Assembly (NCBI GenBank): GCA_023212645.1
Contig: JALBYC010000010.1
Coordinates: 62,001 to 126,000 of the forward strand
DNA from: Farysia itapuensis
Taxonomy: Eukaryota; Basidiomycota; Ustilaginomycetes; Ustilaginales; Ustilaginaceae
DNA length: 64,000 nt
Reading direction: 5' to 3'
The notes under the pieces were generated by a model, which made no database searches, was not told where the DNA came from, and worked only from the letters and a program-made list of their open reading frames with translations. The position numbers were made by a program, and so were the translations under genes. Positions 47,706 to 59,100 of this stretch are shown here, piece after piece (position 1 is the first letter of the stretch; each line of letters begins with the position of its first letter).

Positions 47706-48112
47706 GCCTGACGCGGCTGGGAGCAAGGCCAGACACGGCCTTTAACTTTTCCCTTTGTTCGGACTGGATCCGGCTCAGGATTGTAGCTGCATGGATTAGC
47801 GGATCAAATGAAGGACAATGAAGTGGATACAATGAGACCCAACCCTTTTTCATTGTCTCGTTGTGCATAATTCGAGACGGATCGCTGTGTGTTATTTCGC
47901 GGAAGGGCCGACCGACGCGTGCGTGTGTGTGACAGTTTCGGACTCTCTCCGCTTTGACGCTTTCCTAATATCACCAGCCTGCATCTCTCTCACAGCTGTC
48001 ACTCTTTTCCACGACTTTCTGGCCATCTGTCGGCCTGTTCCGATTGCGGCGACTTAGCGCACACTTGAACCATGGCTATATAGACTCTTGCGGTCTCTCT
48101 TCCTGATCAGCA
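47706..48112. promoter_or_regulatory. MAPKKK upstream region
   Basis: 407 bp upstream of the MAPKKK ATG on the plus strand. A CTATATAG element lies at 48075-48082, about 30 bp before the ATG, rather close for a TATA box. No gene is visible. Confidence 0.4.
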
Positions 48113-51100
48113 ATGAGTGCCGTTACGCCTACCAGTCCAGGCTTTCCGCTAGCCATGGGCACCGCTGCTATGCCCAGTCTACTCGCAGCACCCTCCTCCT
48201 CCTCTGGTAGCCCGATAGGCGCTTCGCAACCCACAACGCCCTTGTCCGCCGCCTTTTCCGCCTCGCCTGCTGCCTTCACCATCGAGGATATCCAGAGGTG
48301 GGATGACCATGAGATCGCTGCATGGCTGTCTAGCGCGCGTCTGGGTCACCATGCTCACACCTTCGCCGCCAACGACATTCGCGGAGCTGTACTGCTCGAA
48401 GTGGATCAGGTCGGTCTCAAAGAGATGGGCATCACCAGCGTCGGCGATCGAGTTCGCATCTATGCTGCCATCAAGGCGCTCAACAAGCACTGTGCTGAAT
48501 CTCTTGCACGCCGACGTCCCAGTGTCTCTGCTCACTCACCACTCTCCTATCAACTTCCTCTAAGTAACGCCAACGACGGCGAGATAGAGTACCTCGACAC
48601 AGACCCGTCTCTCCACGGCTCCCACGATGCCATGGCAGGAGCTTCGGGTCTCAACTCGATGGGTTTGAGAAGAGGTCAGATGCGTCCGCCTCCACTGACT
48701 CTTCAGCAATCATCAGCCCGCGGCATGCCCGCTGCTGGTGCCGTGAATGGAGGGCAGGGCTTTGGTCTAAGTGCTGCAAGGGGACTTACACCCGGCGCAG
48801 CCCGTGGCACCGTTCGGCATCCTCCATCGTCGGGAAACAAGCCCCTCTCAGCAGACAGTTCGTTTCACCGTAAGGTCAATTCCCTTGGAGCTGCTGTGTC
48901 TTCTCCGGCCTCTCTCGCTCTGCCTACTTTGCAACCTGGCCTAGCTAACAGATACAATCAGCCTGCGCAAAGTACTCGTCCCAGCACTGCATCGAGCGCG
49001 ACTCCCTACTCGAACTTGCACGCACGTAACGGACCAGCAGGATCGTCGTACTCATCTGACAGTCCGACATCCGCCACGTTTGGTACTGTCACTGGCACTG
49101 TGCGGCCTGCGACTGCCACAGGCGTGTCAAAGCCGCGAGATGCGTACTCACCTCTGACTCCTATCTCCGAATTCAATCAGGGCAACTCACCCTCGACCGG
49201 CATCCATGCTTCTTCCCTACACTCTGCTGAGCGTCGACCTTCGCTAAGGACAGCAGCACAAGTTCCATCGCAAAGGCAAAACACATCGCAGGCTATCCGT
49301 CGTGTCGACAGTGGTGAAGGCTACAATACGGCCTATTACAACTACCAGAACCCCATGCCTCCCACACTTGAGGATCTCAAACGACGCACCATCAAGTTCA
49401 TCAGCGAAGAGGACAACACTACGCGTATCGTTAATGTGAGCGACTGTCGCGATGCATACGATGTCATGGCTCGGGTGCTCAAGAAGTTCGCAAAGTCCCC
49501 GAGCGGCAACAGCTATCGGCCAACAGCGGGTCAGGGCCCAACGGGCGATGACCTAGGAGCAGACGAGACTTGGGGAATCTTTGCTACTAGTGCGGACGGC
49601 CAGAACACCAAGGCGCTTTCAGATAACGAGCTGCTTGCAATTTGCCACGCACCCCAACCTCACGATCCGCTGCGAGAGCGCGGTCTTACTCTGCGTCGCA
49701 TTCCAAATCACTTGCCAGGTGAGGATGCTCGTAACGCTGCATTGCGTTCTGGACGACACAGGCTCGAGGCATTCTTTGGAGAGAGGATGCCAGTTGTACA
49801 GATGCAGCCCGGTGAGGACGACGACGCTGGCAGCATCACCATTAGTGGCAAGAAGATGAAGCGTGCCTCGACCGTCAGCATCATGTCAGGCCTCGGAGTG
49901 GGGCCTTTCACTCAGAAAGCGGACAGCAGGCAAGTCTCGACTTCAGGTCGCAAAGATCCAAAAGCAGACAACTCAATCTCGCCGACCACCAAGCCGAGCA
50001 AGATACGCAACTTCTTCGGCCAGCGTCCACCCTCGGAGCTTATCAACACCAATTTGGCCGACTTTTTCCCAACAGCAGAGCCCAAGGCTCTGCAGCGAAC
50101 AGCACGTCGGTCTGTCTATGGGCGGAGCGCAGCCAGCACTCGATCCAAGCGCAACAGCACGTGGAGCTTTGTGGCTGATCCAGATGCACCTCCACTGCCT
50201 GGCAAAGAATCGATGGACTCGTCAAGACACGATGAAAATCATTTGCAGCCGTCCTCTTCGTCCATCCGGTCCAAGACTCGGGGCCGCATCACACCTCCTG
50301 TCATTCACATTGGCTACGACTCGAGATCCGAAGACGAATCGGTGGAAGCGCCATCGAAAGCATCAGGTAACGCCCGAGTTGGACCTCCGACGCTGCCGCC
50401 AGTCAACAGGGATTCTCTCGAGGACTGGTCTCGCGAGCTCAAAGCGGTCGGATCGCCTGTCTTGCCCGACTCTGGCAGCGACCGTCGCAGCGGCACTTTT
50501 GCGCCGGATCGCAATTCTCGAACCCACTCTTACGGCAGCGGCCATTCCAGCAGACCACCTGTGTCACGCCGCACGTCTGGTGAATCCACTCGCAGCCGAC
50601 GCAGCCTTGCGTCCCAGGTTCGACGCAGTCTTGCCTCGGCACGTGAGCGTGATAATGGCGATGCAGCTAGTCTGCTTACTGTTGACGAAATCACGCAAGA
50701 AGTCGAGTATCGTCGAGAGAGCATGTCCCCATCTGGAGCCAGTGGAAGCTGGGTTGTTGACGAAGACGGCATACCTATTCCAATCCCGGGTTTGTCGTCC
50801 GATCGCTCTCCTTCTGTCGGTCCTTCGAGTGGTCTCCGATCGTCTGTGACCCAAGAGGACGAGGACGACATCGTTCCAGGTACAGCAAAGCCCAAGCGTA
50901 CCTCGTCTACGTTCTCCGACGATTCGCGTGCACGGCCGCAACAGCGTATGCTTTCTGTGGACGATGAAGACGCGTCGTGTTCCGACGACCTGCTCTCTGA
51001 CTCAGAATCTGAGTCGGAGTCTGACATGGACTCGGACGGATCTGCCACCGGTGCAGACCAGTACAACTCTACTATCACCAATCCGCCCATCAAATGGCAC

Positions 51101-52291
51101 AAGGGCGCGCTCATTGGCGCTGGCTCGTTTGGCAATGTCTTCCTAGGCATGAATGCTAAGACGGGCTTACTGATGGCCGTGAAGCAGGTCGAGCTACCTT
51201 CCGGCGACTCCAACCTGGATCAGCGTAAGAAGGGCATGCTGGAAGCGCTCGAATCGGAAATCAAATTACTCAAGACGCTCGAGCACGAAAACATTGTGCA
51301 GTATCTCGACTCGTTCCCGGATCAAACGCACCTCAACATTTTCCTCGAGTACGTGCCTGGCGGTAGTATTGTCGCGCTGCTTCGCAACTATGGCGCATTC
51401 GAAGAGCCGCTCGTCCGGAATTTTGTTCGTCAGATCTTGAAGGGATTGGCGTTCTTGCACAATCGCGGCATCATGCATCGCGATATCAAGGGCGCCAATA
51501 TCCTGGTCGACAACAAGGGTGGCATCAAGATTTCCGATTTTGGCATCTCGAAGAAAGTCGAGTCGGATCTGGCGCTCGCATCAAACAAGACTGGAGGCGC
51601 AGGCGCTGCGTCTGGCGGGGGCGGAGCTGGTCCACGTCCCAGTCTGCAAGGCTCCGTATTCTGGATGGCACCCGAGGTGGTCAAGCAGACATCTTACACC
51701 ATCAAGGCCGACATTTGGTCACTAGGCTGCTTGGTAGTCGAGATGATCTCCGGCACCCATCCATGGGCAGAGCTGAACCAGATGCAGGCGCTCTTCCAGA
51801 TAGGCATGGGTCGGAAGCCGTCTTTGCCAGAAGAGATTAGCAACGAGTGCAAGGACTTTCTTGGTAAAACTTTCGAACTGGACTACAACAATCGTCCGGA
51901 TGCCGATGCGCTGCTGGAGCATGCGTTCATGGGTAGCGAAATGACGTTTGACGTCCCACCCGTACTGCCGACCAACGGTGATGAACGGGAAGAGGGTGAC
52001 AGGAACGGCCGAGCAGAGCGCGACACTACAGTTCTCGACGACCAAGACGACACAGCGCTGCTTGGTAAAGACCTGCCGGCGAAGAAACCACACCGTTCTC
52101 GCTCCACCCGTCGGGACAAGCGCAATGCGCCTACCGCGTCGAAGGAAGATCCAGCGTCGGCCAAGACCACCCCCGCCGCTCCGAGTGGCGACTTACCCCC
52201 CTCGCCAGGCACCGCTTCTGCCAAGCCCGACACTAACGGCACTACCGCCCCTCCTGACGGTCTCAAAGTCACCATGAGTCCCGAAGCTTAA
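48113..52291 (+). CDS. STE11: Ste11-type MAPKKK (SAM-RA-kinase; Kpp4/Ubc4-like)
   Basis: Single exon, 1392 aa. A SAM domain lies at about 60-125 (WDDHEIAAWLSSARLGHHAHTF...VGLKEMGI). A Ras-association domain lies at about 420-530 (RRTIKFISEEDNTTRIVNV...DVMARVLKKF). The RPPSELINTNLADFFP element near 645 is the docking/autoregulatory motif typical of fungal Ste11/Bck1 kinases. An acidic run SDSESESESDMDSDG precedes the kinase domain (from about 992: GALIGAGSFGNVFLG, AVKQVE, HRDIKGANILVD near 1121, DFG, GSVFWMAPEVV). A 130-residue Thr/Pro-rich tail follows the kinase. Such kinases head the pheromone/mating MAPK module with a Ras input. SAM plus RA excludes Bck1. By memory the U. maydis counterpart is kpp4/ubc4. 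Confidence 0.92.
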   Translation: MSAVTPTSPGFPLAMGTAAMPSLLAAPSSSSGSPIGASQPTTPLSAAFSASPAAFTIEDIQRWDDHEIAAWLSSARLGHHAHTFAANDIRGAVLLEVDQVGLKEMGITSVGDRVRIYAAIKALNKHCAESLARRRPSVSAHSPLSYQLPLSNANDGEIEYLDTDPSLHGSHDAMAGASGLNSMGLRRGQMRPPPLTLQQSSARGMPAAGAVNGGQGFGLSAARGLTPGAARGTVRHPPSSGNKPLSADSSFHRKVNSLGAAVSSPASLALPTLQPGLANRYNQPAQSTRPSTASSATPYSNLHARNGPAGSSYSSDSPTSATFGTVTGTVRPATATGVSKPRDAYSPLTPISEFNQGNSPSTGIHASSLHSAERRPSLRTAAQVPSQRQNTSQAIRRVDSGEGYNTAYYNYQNPMPPTLEDLKRRTIKFISEEDNTTRIVNVSDCRDAYDVMARVLKKFAKSPSGNSYRPTAGQGPTGDDLGADETWGIFATSADGQNTKALSDNELLAICHAPQPHDPLRERGLTLRRIPNHLPGEDARNAALRSGRHRLEAFFGERMPVVQMQPGEDDDAGSITISGKKMKRASTVSIMSGLGVGPFTQKADSRQVSTSGRKDPKADNSISPTTKPSKIRNFFGQRPPSELINTNLADFFPTAEPKALQRTARRSVYGRSAASTRSKRNSTWSFVADPDAPPLPGKESMDSSRHDENHLQPSSSSIRSKTRGRITPPVIHIGYDSRSEDESVEAPSKASGNARVGPPTLPPVNRDSLEDWSRELKAVGSPVLPDSGSDRRSGTFAPDRNSRTHSYGSGHSSRPPVSRRTSGESTRSRRSLASQVRRSLASARERDNGDAASLLTVDEITQEVEYRRESMSPSGASGSWVVDEDGIPIPIPGLSSDRSPSVGPSSGLRSSVTQEDEDDIVPGTAKPKRTSSTFSDDSRARPQQRMLSVDDEDASCSDDLLSDSESESESDMDSDGSATGADQYNSTITNPPIKWHKGALIGAGSFGNVFLGMNAKTGLLMAVKQVELPSGDSNLDQRKKGMLEALESEIKLLKTLEHENIVQYLDSFPDQTHLNIFLEYVPGGSIVALLRNYGAFEEPLVRNFVRQILKGLAFLHNRGIMHRDIKGANILVDNKGGIKISDFGISKKVESDLALASNKTGGAGAASGGGGAGPRPSLQGSVFWMAPEVVKQTSYTIKADIWSLGCLVVEMISGTHPWAELNQMQALFQIGMGRKPSLPEEISNECKDFLGKTFELDYNNRPDADALLEHAFMGSEMTFDVPPVLPTNGDEREEGDRNGRAERDTTVLDDQDDTALLGKDLPAKKPHRSRSTRRDKRNAPTASKEDPASAKTTPAAPSGDLPPSPGTASAKPDTNGTTAPPDGLKVTMSPEA

Positions 52292-52385
52292 ACTTCAACA
52301 CTGCCCCCTTACACACGTCTCTTTCACAAGTCATATCTGCTCGAAAGGTTCGAGAGGAATAGAGTTGTTGTTGATGTTAAATGGT

Positions 52386-55300
52386 TTAGCTGTCTGTGCT
52401 GTGTGTTCGAGACATGGATCGACGGCGGTCGGCTCGCTGTCGCTCGTACAGCGCAGACGCAAAGGGGGAAGACGATCGGAAAGGCGAAGAGCTGCTGCGT
52501 CGACTGAGACCATGCGCGGCAGTCGGGGGAGAAATCGTGGTGGAATCCCGCTGCGTGCTGGACGAGGAAGGAGTGCTGCGGCGGTGTTTGCGAGGCGGGG
52601 TGAGCTTGAAACTGGAAGAGCTTGAGTTGGCACTGAGGGAGGCGTAACGAGATGCAGCGCGGTACTGCGAACTGCGCCGTACGGCGGCTGACCACGTATC
52701 CCATGCATGTTGCAGCGTTCGTCGACGATCCACACCGCATGCTGTGTTAAAAGCCCTTTGCACGGGAACGCACTCGCTCCACTGCACAAATACACGCCGC
52801 TTAACGGCGTGGTTTCGCCGCTGTACTACGGGCAAGAGTGTCGCACGCTTTTTCCAAGTGCGTAACGCCATGCGTAGCGTCAAATTATGCCGCACCGCCA
52901 GCATAGCATACTCCTCGTGATCCAGCATCCCTTCTGCAATTCTGTCCGTCCACTGCTCCCAAAAGCGCCGCAGAAGAAACTCCCGTCGACGGTTGTGGAG
53001 AAAGTGGGCTTCGCGCTCGCGCAGGTCCCGCTGTACACGCAGGTGCTCTACCCAACGCTGCCACAATTCCCGGCGTTTCGCAATGTCGTGAGCGCGGGCG
53101 TGGGCAAGTGCTTGTTCCCGCATGCTGTGTTTGCGGAGCAGTGCTTCCACCCAGGCGTTGAGGGCTGCCCACTGCATACGACGATTTCGCTGTTCTGCAA
53201 TTTCAAGCTGTCGTCCACGAATTGCAATCACTCGCTCTACCCACCAGCGCAGCGCCGCCCGTGCCGTATGTCGCGCCGATAGCGTCTGAATGTGCTCCAC
53301 CGCTTCCCGCTCTTGTCGCAGTCGACTCGCCCGAGTCCGCCAGATTTCCAACACTTGCTGCGCGAGCCGCACATCATGTCTTCGCACCGCTTCGGCCGCT
53401 TTCCGACCGCGAAGCCGCTCCCGCCACACATCGAATGTTTTCCCGACCAAAGTGTGGTCTGCTGCACGAACCGCCAAAGCTGCCTGATTTCGACGGGAGT
53501 GTGTCAGCTGACGCCAGCGGCGGAAAGAAGGCCGCTGGACGGCGATAGCGAGATGTGAGTCGGCAAGGTGGGCCAATTGGACGTCGGAATGTGACAGCGC
53601 AGCCCAGCGGTTGAAAGCATGCTGCAAGAGGGTGAGCCGAGCGGAGTCCACGTAGGTCGTCTCGCGCTGCTGCAGAGATGTAACGAGCGAGATGTGCCGC
53701 TGACGCCAAAAGTGCAGTGCGCTGGACAGCGTGCGTGTATCCCACACACGCATGAGCAGCTGCCGTCGTCCCTCCAACTGCCAGTGCCTCAACGTTCCAT
53801 GCAGCAATCTTTCGTCCTTCACAGCAGCGAGCTCGTCTGCGATGCTGTTTAGCTGGTCGTTGTGCTCAAGGCGCGACTTCCAGACGAGCAGCACGGCTTG
53901 CTTGACCTTCCGGGCATGCCACCGATCCGCGAGCGCAACTTGCTTGGTACTAGCACGCACGTTGGCCAAGACCGATGCCCACTTGCTGAAAGCGGCGCAC
54001 TGTAGACGTCGTTCGGCAAACGCATGGGCTAGCCGGGAGAGCAAGGTCACGCGACGCCAACGGTACAGTGCAACCTGCAGGAGGTGCGTGCATCTGTGCT
54101 GATGGAAGGAGAATTCAGCATCTCTGTGCTCGTAGCTTACGCGCCACTGTGTCCAGCTTTGGGCGAGAAGCGAGCGATCTAGCGCGAGGTTCAGCGTGGC
54201 TGCCTTGGCGCAAAGCTCTCGGGCTTGCACAGTTCGGTGGTGCCACTTTGCAAAGCCAGCCGCTTGCAGGGACTGCGCACGCACAGTACCAGCAACACGT
54301 ACTGTATACCTGCGTCGCCACGCTGCGAATGCTTGTTCCACAAGCTGGGCTTTGACACGCGATGTCGTAGCGTAGTAAGCCGAGCGTAGCAGTTCCTTCT
54401 TGGCGTCGTGCTTGAGGGCACGAGCGGCGTCGGTCCGCCGACGCCAGCGACGGAAAGCGGTGAGTTTGCACCGAACTTCGTTAGTTTGGCGGGAAAGATC
54501 GAGTGCATTGACGTCGCGAACGCCGACACTTCGCCAAGTATCCCATGCCCGCGCGAGTACAAGCTGATTGTTAGCCTCAACAGCGTTTCGTGCCCGCTCC
54601 AGCTCACGGCGCGTGCGTGCAATCCACCATGCTAGACACGTCTTGAGCAGCTGTCGCGCGAATCTCTCGTCAGCAAGACCGCATTGCTCGTTCAACCGAT
54701 CTTCTCGCTCTTGTTCCTGCGCTGCGGACTGGGTTCGCCGGAGACTTTCTCGGTTGAGACGCGAGCTGCGCACGTAGTTGTCAAAGCGGTCTTTTGCAGG
54801 TCCTGGCAGTTTTGCTGTGGATGAAGAGGCGGCAGACAGGTTCTTATTAGAGGTCGTGCCGAGCTGGAGGCGTCCGAAGCGAGGATGCAGGCTTCTCCTT
54901 GTGGTGGGTGTCCCCGCTTCGGCTCGCATATCGGTAGCTTGTAGTGCGGGTTCATCGGACCTCAAAGTGCTTTGCGGAGTAGACAGCGACAGACCAAGCG
55001 TGTGCCGTGGCGGTAATAGAGACCGTCGTACACTGTTAGGATGAGGATAGTCATGTTCGGTGGAAGCCGAACTATGGCCATCTGAGTCTTCGTTCAAGTC
55101 GTCGGTATCGGTCAATGTTTGGGATTGACTGTCTTGATCGTCACTTTCTCCGTTGCTGGCTGGGTCGAGACCGAGCGCGATGCGCACCGAGTCCCACCGT
55201 TCTCTCCAGTCTTGTCCTCTGACTTTGACTAGGCTGAGCAGACTCGACCAAAGATGCGCATCCCAGTCGCTATCACACTGCTGAGCACCGGCCAGCGCCG

Positions 55301-55727
55301 AAGCTCGACTGCGAAGCTGCATTTGCTCGGCAAGAAGTTGATTGTAAGCTTGCTTGAGTTGGGAGAAATCGGAGGCGTGAGGCGGAAGCCGAGCAATGAG
55401 AGTATCGAAGAAGTGAATGTCATCGTCGTCGAGTGAGTCGAACTCCTGTGCGATGGAGAAGCGAGATGTCGTGGACCGACTAGTGGTTGGTGTGGAAGCA
55501 TTGCTTGGAGCTGAGCTTGCGACTGACGCGGCAGTACGAGAGACAGACGAGAGAGAAGCTTGGAGCGGCGACTGAGAAAGCGGGGACGGGTAGTACGGCC
55601 TGTGCACGGCCACGACATCGCTCAGCCGTCTTGCCAGTCGTGAGCGTGGTATATGGGCATCGTCCTCAGACGATGATGTAGACGACTCCACGTCCTCTTC
55701 CTCGTGGTAGCGCTGCCTGCCATTCAT
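52386..55727 (-). CDS. SFI1: Sfi1-like centrin-binding repeat protein
   Basis: 1113 aa, single exon, from the ATG at 55727. The N-terminal 350 residues are Ser-rich with acidic clusters. About residues 356-1010 are a tandem array of roughly 20 imperfect units of about 33 residues with an A-x7-W-x3 pattern (LLKTCLAWWIA, ARAWDTWRS, QAFAAWRRR, QHAFNRWAAL, AQVLEIWRT, LQHAWDTWSAA). This is the Sfi1 repeat that forms a long helix bound by centrin (Cdc31). The Ser/Arg-rich C-terminal tail (KHRRSTPSSSS...) could be a Cdk-regulated region. The role is half-bridge/spindle pole body duplication. The repeat pattern is clear, although sequence identity outside it is low. It converges with the MAPKKK. Confidence 0.85.
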   Translation of the reverse strand: MNGRQRYHEEEDVESSTSSSEDDAHIPRSRLARRLSDVVAVHRPYYPSPLSQSPLQASLSSVSRTAASVASSAPSNASTPTTSRSTTSRFSIAQEFDSLDDDDIHFFDTLIARLPPHASDFSQLKQAYNQLLAEQMQLRSRASALAGAQQCDSDWDAHLWSSLLSLVKVRGQDWRERWDSVRIALGLDPASNGESDDQDSQSQTLTDTDDLNEDSDGHSSASTEHDYPHPNSVRRSLLPPRHTLGLSLSTPQSTLRSDEPALQATDMRAEAGTPTTRRSLHPRFGRLQLGTTSNKNLSAASSSTAKLPGPAKDRFDNYVRSSRLNRESLRRTQSAAQEQEREDRLNEQCGLADERFARQLLKTCLAWWIARTRRELERARNAVEANNQLVLARAWDTWRSVGVRDVNALDLSRQTNEVRCKLTAFRRWRRRTDAARALKHDAKKELLRSAYYATTSRVKAQLVEQAFAAWRRRYTVRVAGTVRAQSLQAAGFAKWHHRTVQARELCAKAATLNLALDRSLLAQSWTQWRVSYEHRDAEFSFHQHRCTHLLQVALYRWRRVTLLSRLAHAFAERRLQCAAFSKWASVLANVRASTKQVALADRWHARKVKQAVLLVWKSRLEHNDQLNSIADELAAVKDERLLHGTLRHWQLEGRRQLLMRVWDTRTLSSALHFWRQRHISLVTSLQQRETTYVDSARLTLLQHAFNRWAALSHSDVQLAHLADSHLAIAVQRPSFRRWRQLTHSRRNQAALAVRAADHTLVGKTFDVWRERLRGRKAAEAVRRHDVRLAQQVLEIWRTRASRLRQEREAVEHIQTLSARHTARAALRWWVERVIAIRGRQLEIAEQRNRRMQWAALNAWVEALLRKHSMREQALAHARAHDIAKRRELWQRWVEHLRVQRDLREREAHFLHNRRREFLLRRFWEQWTDRIAEGMLDHEEYAMLAVRHNLTLRMALRTWKKRATLLPVVQRRNHAVKRRVFVQWSECVPVQRAFNTACGVDRRRTLQHAWDTWSAAVRRSSQYRAASRYASLSANSSSSSFKLTPPRKHRRSTPSSSSTQRDSTTISPPTAAHGLSRRSSSSPFRSSSPFASALYERQRADRRRSMSRTHSTDS

Positions 55728-56144
55728 GTTGGCAGGCAAGCACTTGACAGTATGAGGACGAGGATGAACGTCAAAGATCAAGAACAACACTCTTCTGCTC
55801 TAACACTGCAGCGCGTTGGAAAATCGAAACGCGTTCAGACCCTGAACGAGAGAACCTCGGGAGTCGGGGACCCGGCACAAGAAGTTTCCTGTACGCACAG
55901 AAAAAAGTTTCTGAAAATCGATTGCGACTGAGTTGGGCCGGTGCGCGGTGCGGCGCGTGCGACGTGTGCGACAACGTGCGTCACTTGAAATCTCACAGAA
56001 ATTGAAGAAAAAAAAGTCCGGAAACTTTTCGCATTTCTGCTCGGGTCCCTTGTTCCTCTTGCAACGGCTCTCAGAACCCCTTCTCGCCGCTTACCCACCA
56101 CCACTCTTTTTCCCGGCTCGTCTTCTTGGTTTCGGATTCGTATC
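55728..56144. promoter_or_regulatory. Divergent promoter SFI1 / eEF3
   Basis: 417 bp between divergent ATGs. A pyrimidine-rich leader (CTTGTTCCTCTTGC..., TTTTTCCCGGCTCGTCTTC) precedes the eEF3 ATG, as common for highly expressed translation genes. No ORF is supported. Confidence 0.45.
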
Positions 56145-59100
56145 ATGTCGGCCGCAGACGTGCTAGGAAAGCTTTACAAGGCACCTTCTGCAGAAGAGTG
56201 CTACATTGCTGCAGAGGAGCTCGCCAACTATGTAAACACAAACGGCCTTCGAGTGCTCCAGTCCGAGTCTATTCTCGACAGTCTCGTCAAGGCAACCAAG
56301 AACAAGAAGAGCGGCTATGAACGTGAGGCCGGCGCGATTGGTCTCGACTCGATCTTTACCAAAGTGGCCGGCAAGAATGCGCCCACCCCTCTTGGTGCTG
56401 AGCCATGGCTGTTGCAAACATTGCCCGCCATCCTCGAGCTTTACGCGGACAAGGGCGATGTTGTGCGCCAAGCTGCCGAGACCGCTGCTGGATCGTTATT
56501 CGCGCTGATCCCTGCGGAAGCCGCTCCGGAATACCTCAACGTTCTGTACGATGTGCTTGGCTCTGCCGGTGTCAAATGGCAGGCCAAGGTCGGTGCTCTT
56601 AAGCTGCTCGGTCGACTGAGCAGTTCTGCAAGCGAACAGGTTGGCGACGAGCTTGTCACTCTTATACCCTATCTCACAAATGCTATGCACGAGACAAAGA
56701 GCGAGATCTCCAAACAGGCTTTCAAGACCGCCATCAAGGTCTGCGAAGCGTGCTTGGACAACAAAGACATTCGACCTTTTATTCCCGATCTCGTAGGCTG
56801 CATGGCCCAGCCAGACGCCGTAGCCGAGTGCATCAAGAAGCTTTCCGGAACCACATTCGTTGCAGAAGTTACCGGACCTGCGCTCGCCGTCATGGTCCCA
56901 CTTCTCGTTCGTGCACTCAACGAGCGAAACCAAAACGTCCAGCGTCAAACCGTCGTTGTCGTTGATAACCTATGCAAGCTTGTGCGAGACCCGCATCAAG
57001 CCGCCAAATTCCTGCCTGCCCTTACTCCTGGTGTTGAGCGTATCGAGAAGGGCGCCAGTTTCCCCGAGGTGCGAGAACACGCCAAGAGCGCTCGCGAGAC
57101 CCTGGCCGCTGCCACAGAAGCCATTGGTGAAGATGCCAAAACCGAAGACCCCAAAAAGATTTTCCAGCAGCAGACGGGCGCCGCTCTCGACGCCATCCTG
57201 GCTGTGGTACAATCGCGTGTCTCAGACGAGCACGCCAACGTCAAGAGCGACAAATTTGCCCTTACCGGTCTCGAGTATGTTGCACGATCCATTGTCCGAT
57301 TGGCAGACAAGCGTGTGCTGCATGCAAGCGCTTGGAACGACGTCTATGTTCTCCCCTACTTGCGCCGAGTATGCAAGGATGACGACAGCGCCCAGCTTGC
57401 CACGGACGAGCTGCGCAAAATGTACGTCGAGATTGACAAAACACGCTTTGGCAATTCCGAAGAGGATGACGACCAAGATGCCGGAGAGTGCCTCTGCCGA
57501 ACCGAATTTTCGCTGGCGTACGGTGGTCTGCTTTTGCTCAACCACACGACACTCAAGCTGTACCGTGGCCATCGTTATGGTGTTGTGGCCGCTAACGGAA
57601 GCGGAAAGTCTACTCTGCTCAAGGCTATGCGTGACGGCAAGGTGGAAGGCTACCCATCGCAGGACCAAGTCCGAACCCTGATGGTAGAGCACAGTCTTCA
57701 AGGCGAAGACGGCTCGACGCCCATCATTGACTTTATTGCCAACGACAAGAGCTTCTCTACCAAATCGCGCGAAGAGATCGCTGCCAAGCTGGAAGAAGTC
57801 GGCTTTGACAATGAAAAGCAACAGAACCCTGTCTCGTCTCTTTCGGGTGGTTGGAAGATGAAGCTCGAGCTTGCGCGTGCCATGCTCTCGGACGCCGTCG
57901 TCTACCTGCTTGACGAGCCGACCAACCATCTGGACGTGGCCTCGATTGCCTGGCTGGAAAACTTTTTGGTGAGCAACAACCAGATCACCGTGGTCACAGT
58001 CTCGCACGACTCGGGCTTCCTCGACAACATCTGTACCGACATTATCCATTACGAGAAGAAGAAGCTGCGCTACTACAAGGGCAACTTGTCCGACTTTGTT
58101 GCCACTAAGCCCGAGGCAAAGGCGTACTACTCGCTCTCTGCCACAACAGTCAAGTTCTCCTTCCCCCCACCCGGCTCGCTCATGGGTGTCCGATCCAATA
58201 CGCGAACCATTCTCAAGGCGTCGAACTGCACCTTTACCTACCCAGGCATGTCCAAGCCTTCGCTCAACGACCAGTCGTGCGCCATCAGTCTTTCCAGCCG
58301 AGTTGGTGTGCTTGGTCCCAATGGTGCGGGTAAGAGTACGCTGATCAAGGTGCTCACCGGCGAAGTCGTACCGCAGCAGGGCAAGGTGGAGAAACACCCC
58401 AACTTGCGTATCGCCATGATGGCACAACACGCCTTCCACCACTTGGAACAGCACCTTGAGAAGACGGCGGTTGAGTACATCGCTTGGCGATACCAGGACG
58501 GACACGATCGCGAAATGACAGAAAAGGCATCGCGAAAGATGACGTCTGAGGAAAAAGCACAGATGGAGACACCCATCACGTCCAAGACGGGCGAGTCGCG
58601 CAAAGTCGAGTTCATTGTCGGACGGCAAAAGCTGAAAAAGTCGTACCAGTACGAGATCAAATGGGTCGGCTACGAGCACAAGCACAATGTCTGGATTCCA
58701 CGCGAGCGTCTGCTGGAACTGGGCTTTGACAAGCTGGTCCAGCAATTCGACGACTTTGAAGCGTCACGCGAAGGTGCAGGTTCGCGAGAGATCAGCGTCA
58801 AGTTGATCCGACAGCATTTGGAGGCTGTAGGCTTGCAAGGTGAGATTGCTCAGCATCACGCCGTTGGTGGCTACTCGGGCGGACAAAAGGTCAAAGTGGT
58901 ACTGGCTGCCGCCATGTGGAACAACCCGCAGGTGCTTGTACTGGACGAGCCGACCAACTATCTGGACCGAGATGCGCTCGGTGGTCTGGCCACTGCCATT
59001 CGCGACTGGGCAGGTGCAGTAGTCATTATCTCGCATAACATGGAGTTTGTCGGTGCGCTATGCCCGGAAATCTGGCACGTGGAGGGCGGTATTATTACAT

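Noticed and set aside
57222..58745. About 500-codon open frame antisense to eEF3
   Set aside because: It is the shadow of a strongly biased, conserved gene on the plus strand and has no recognisable domain.
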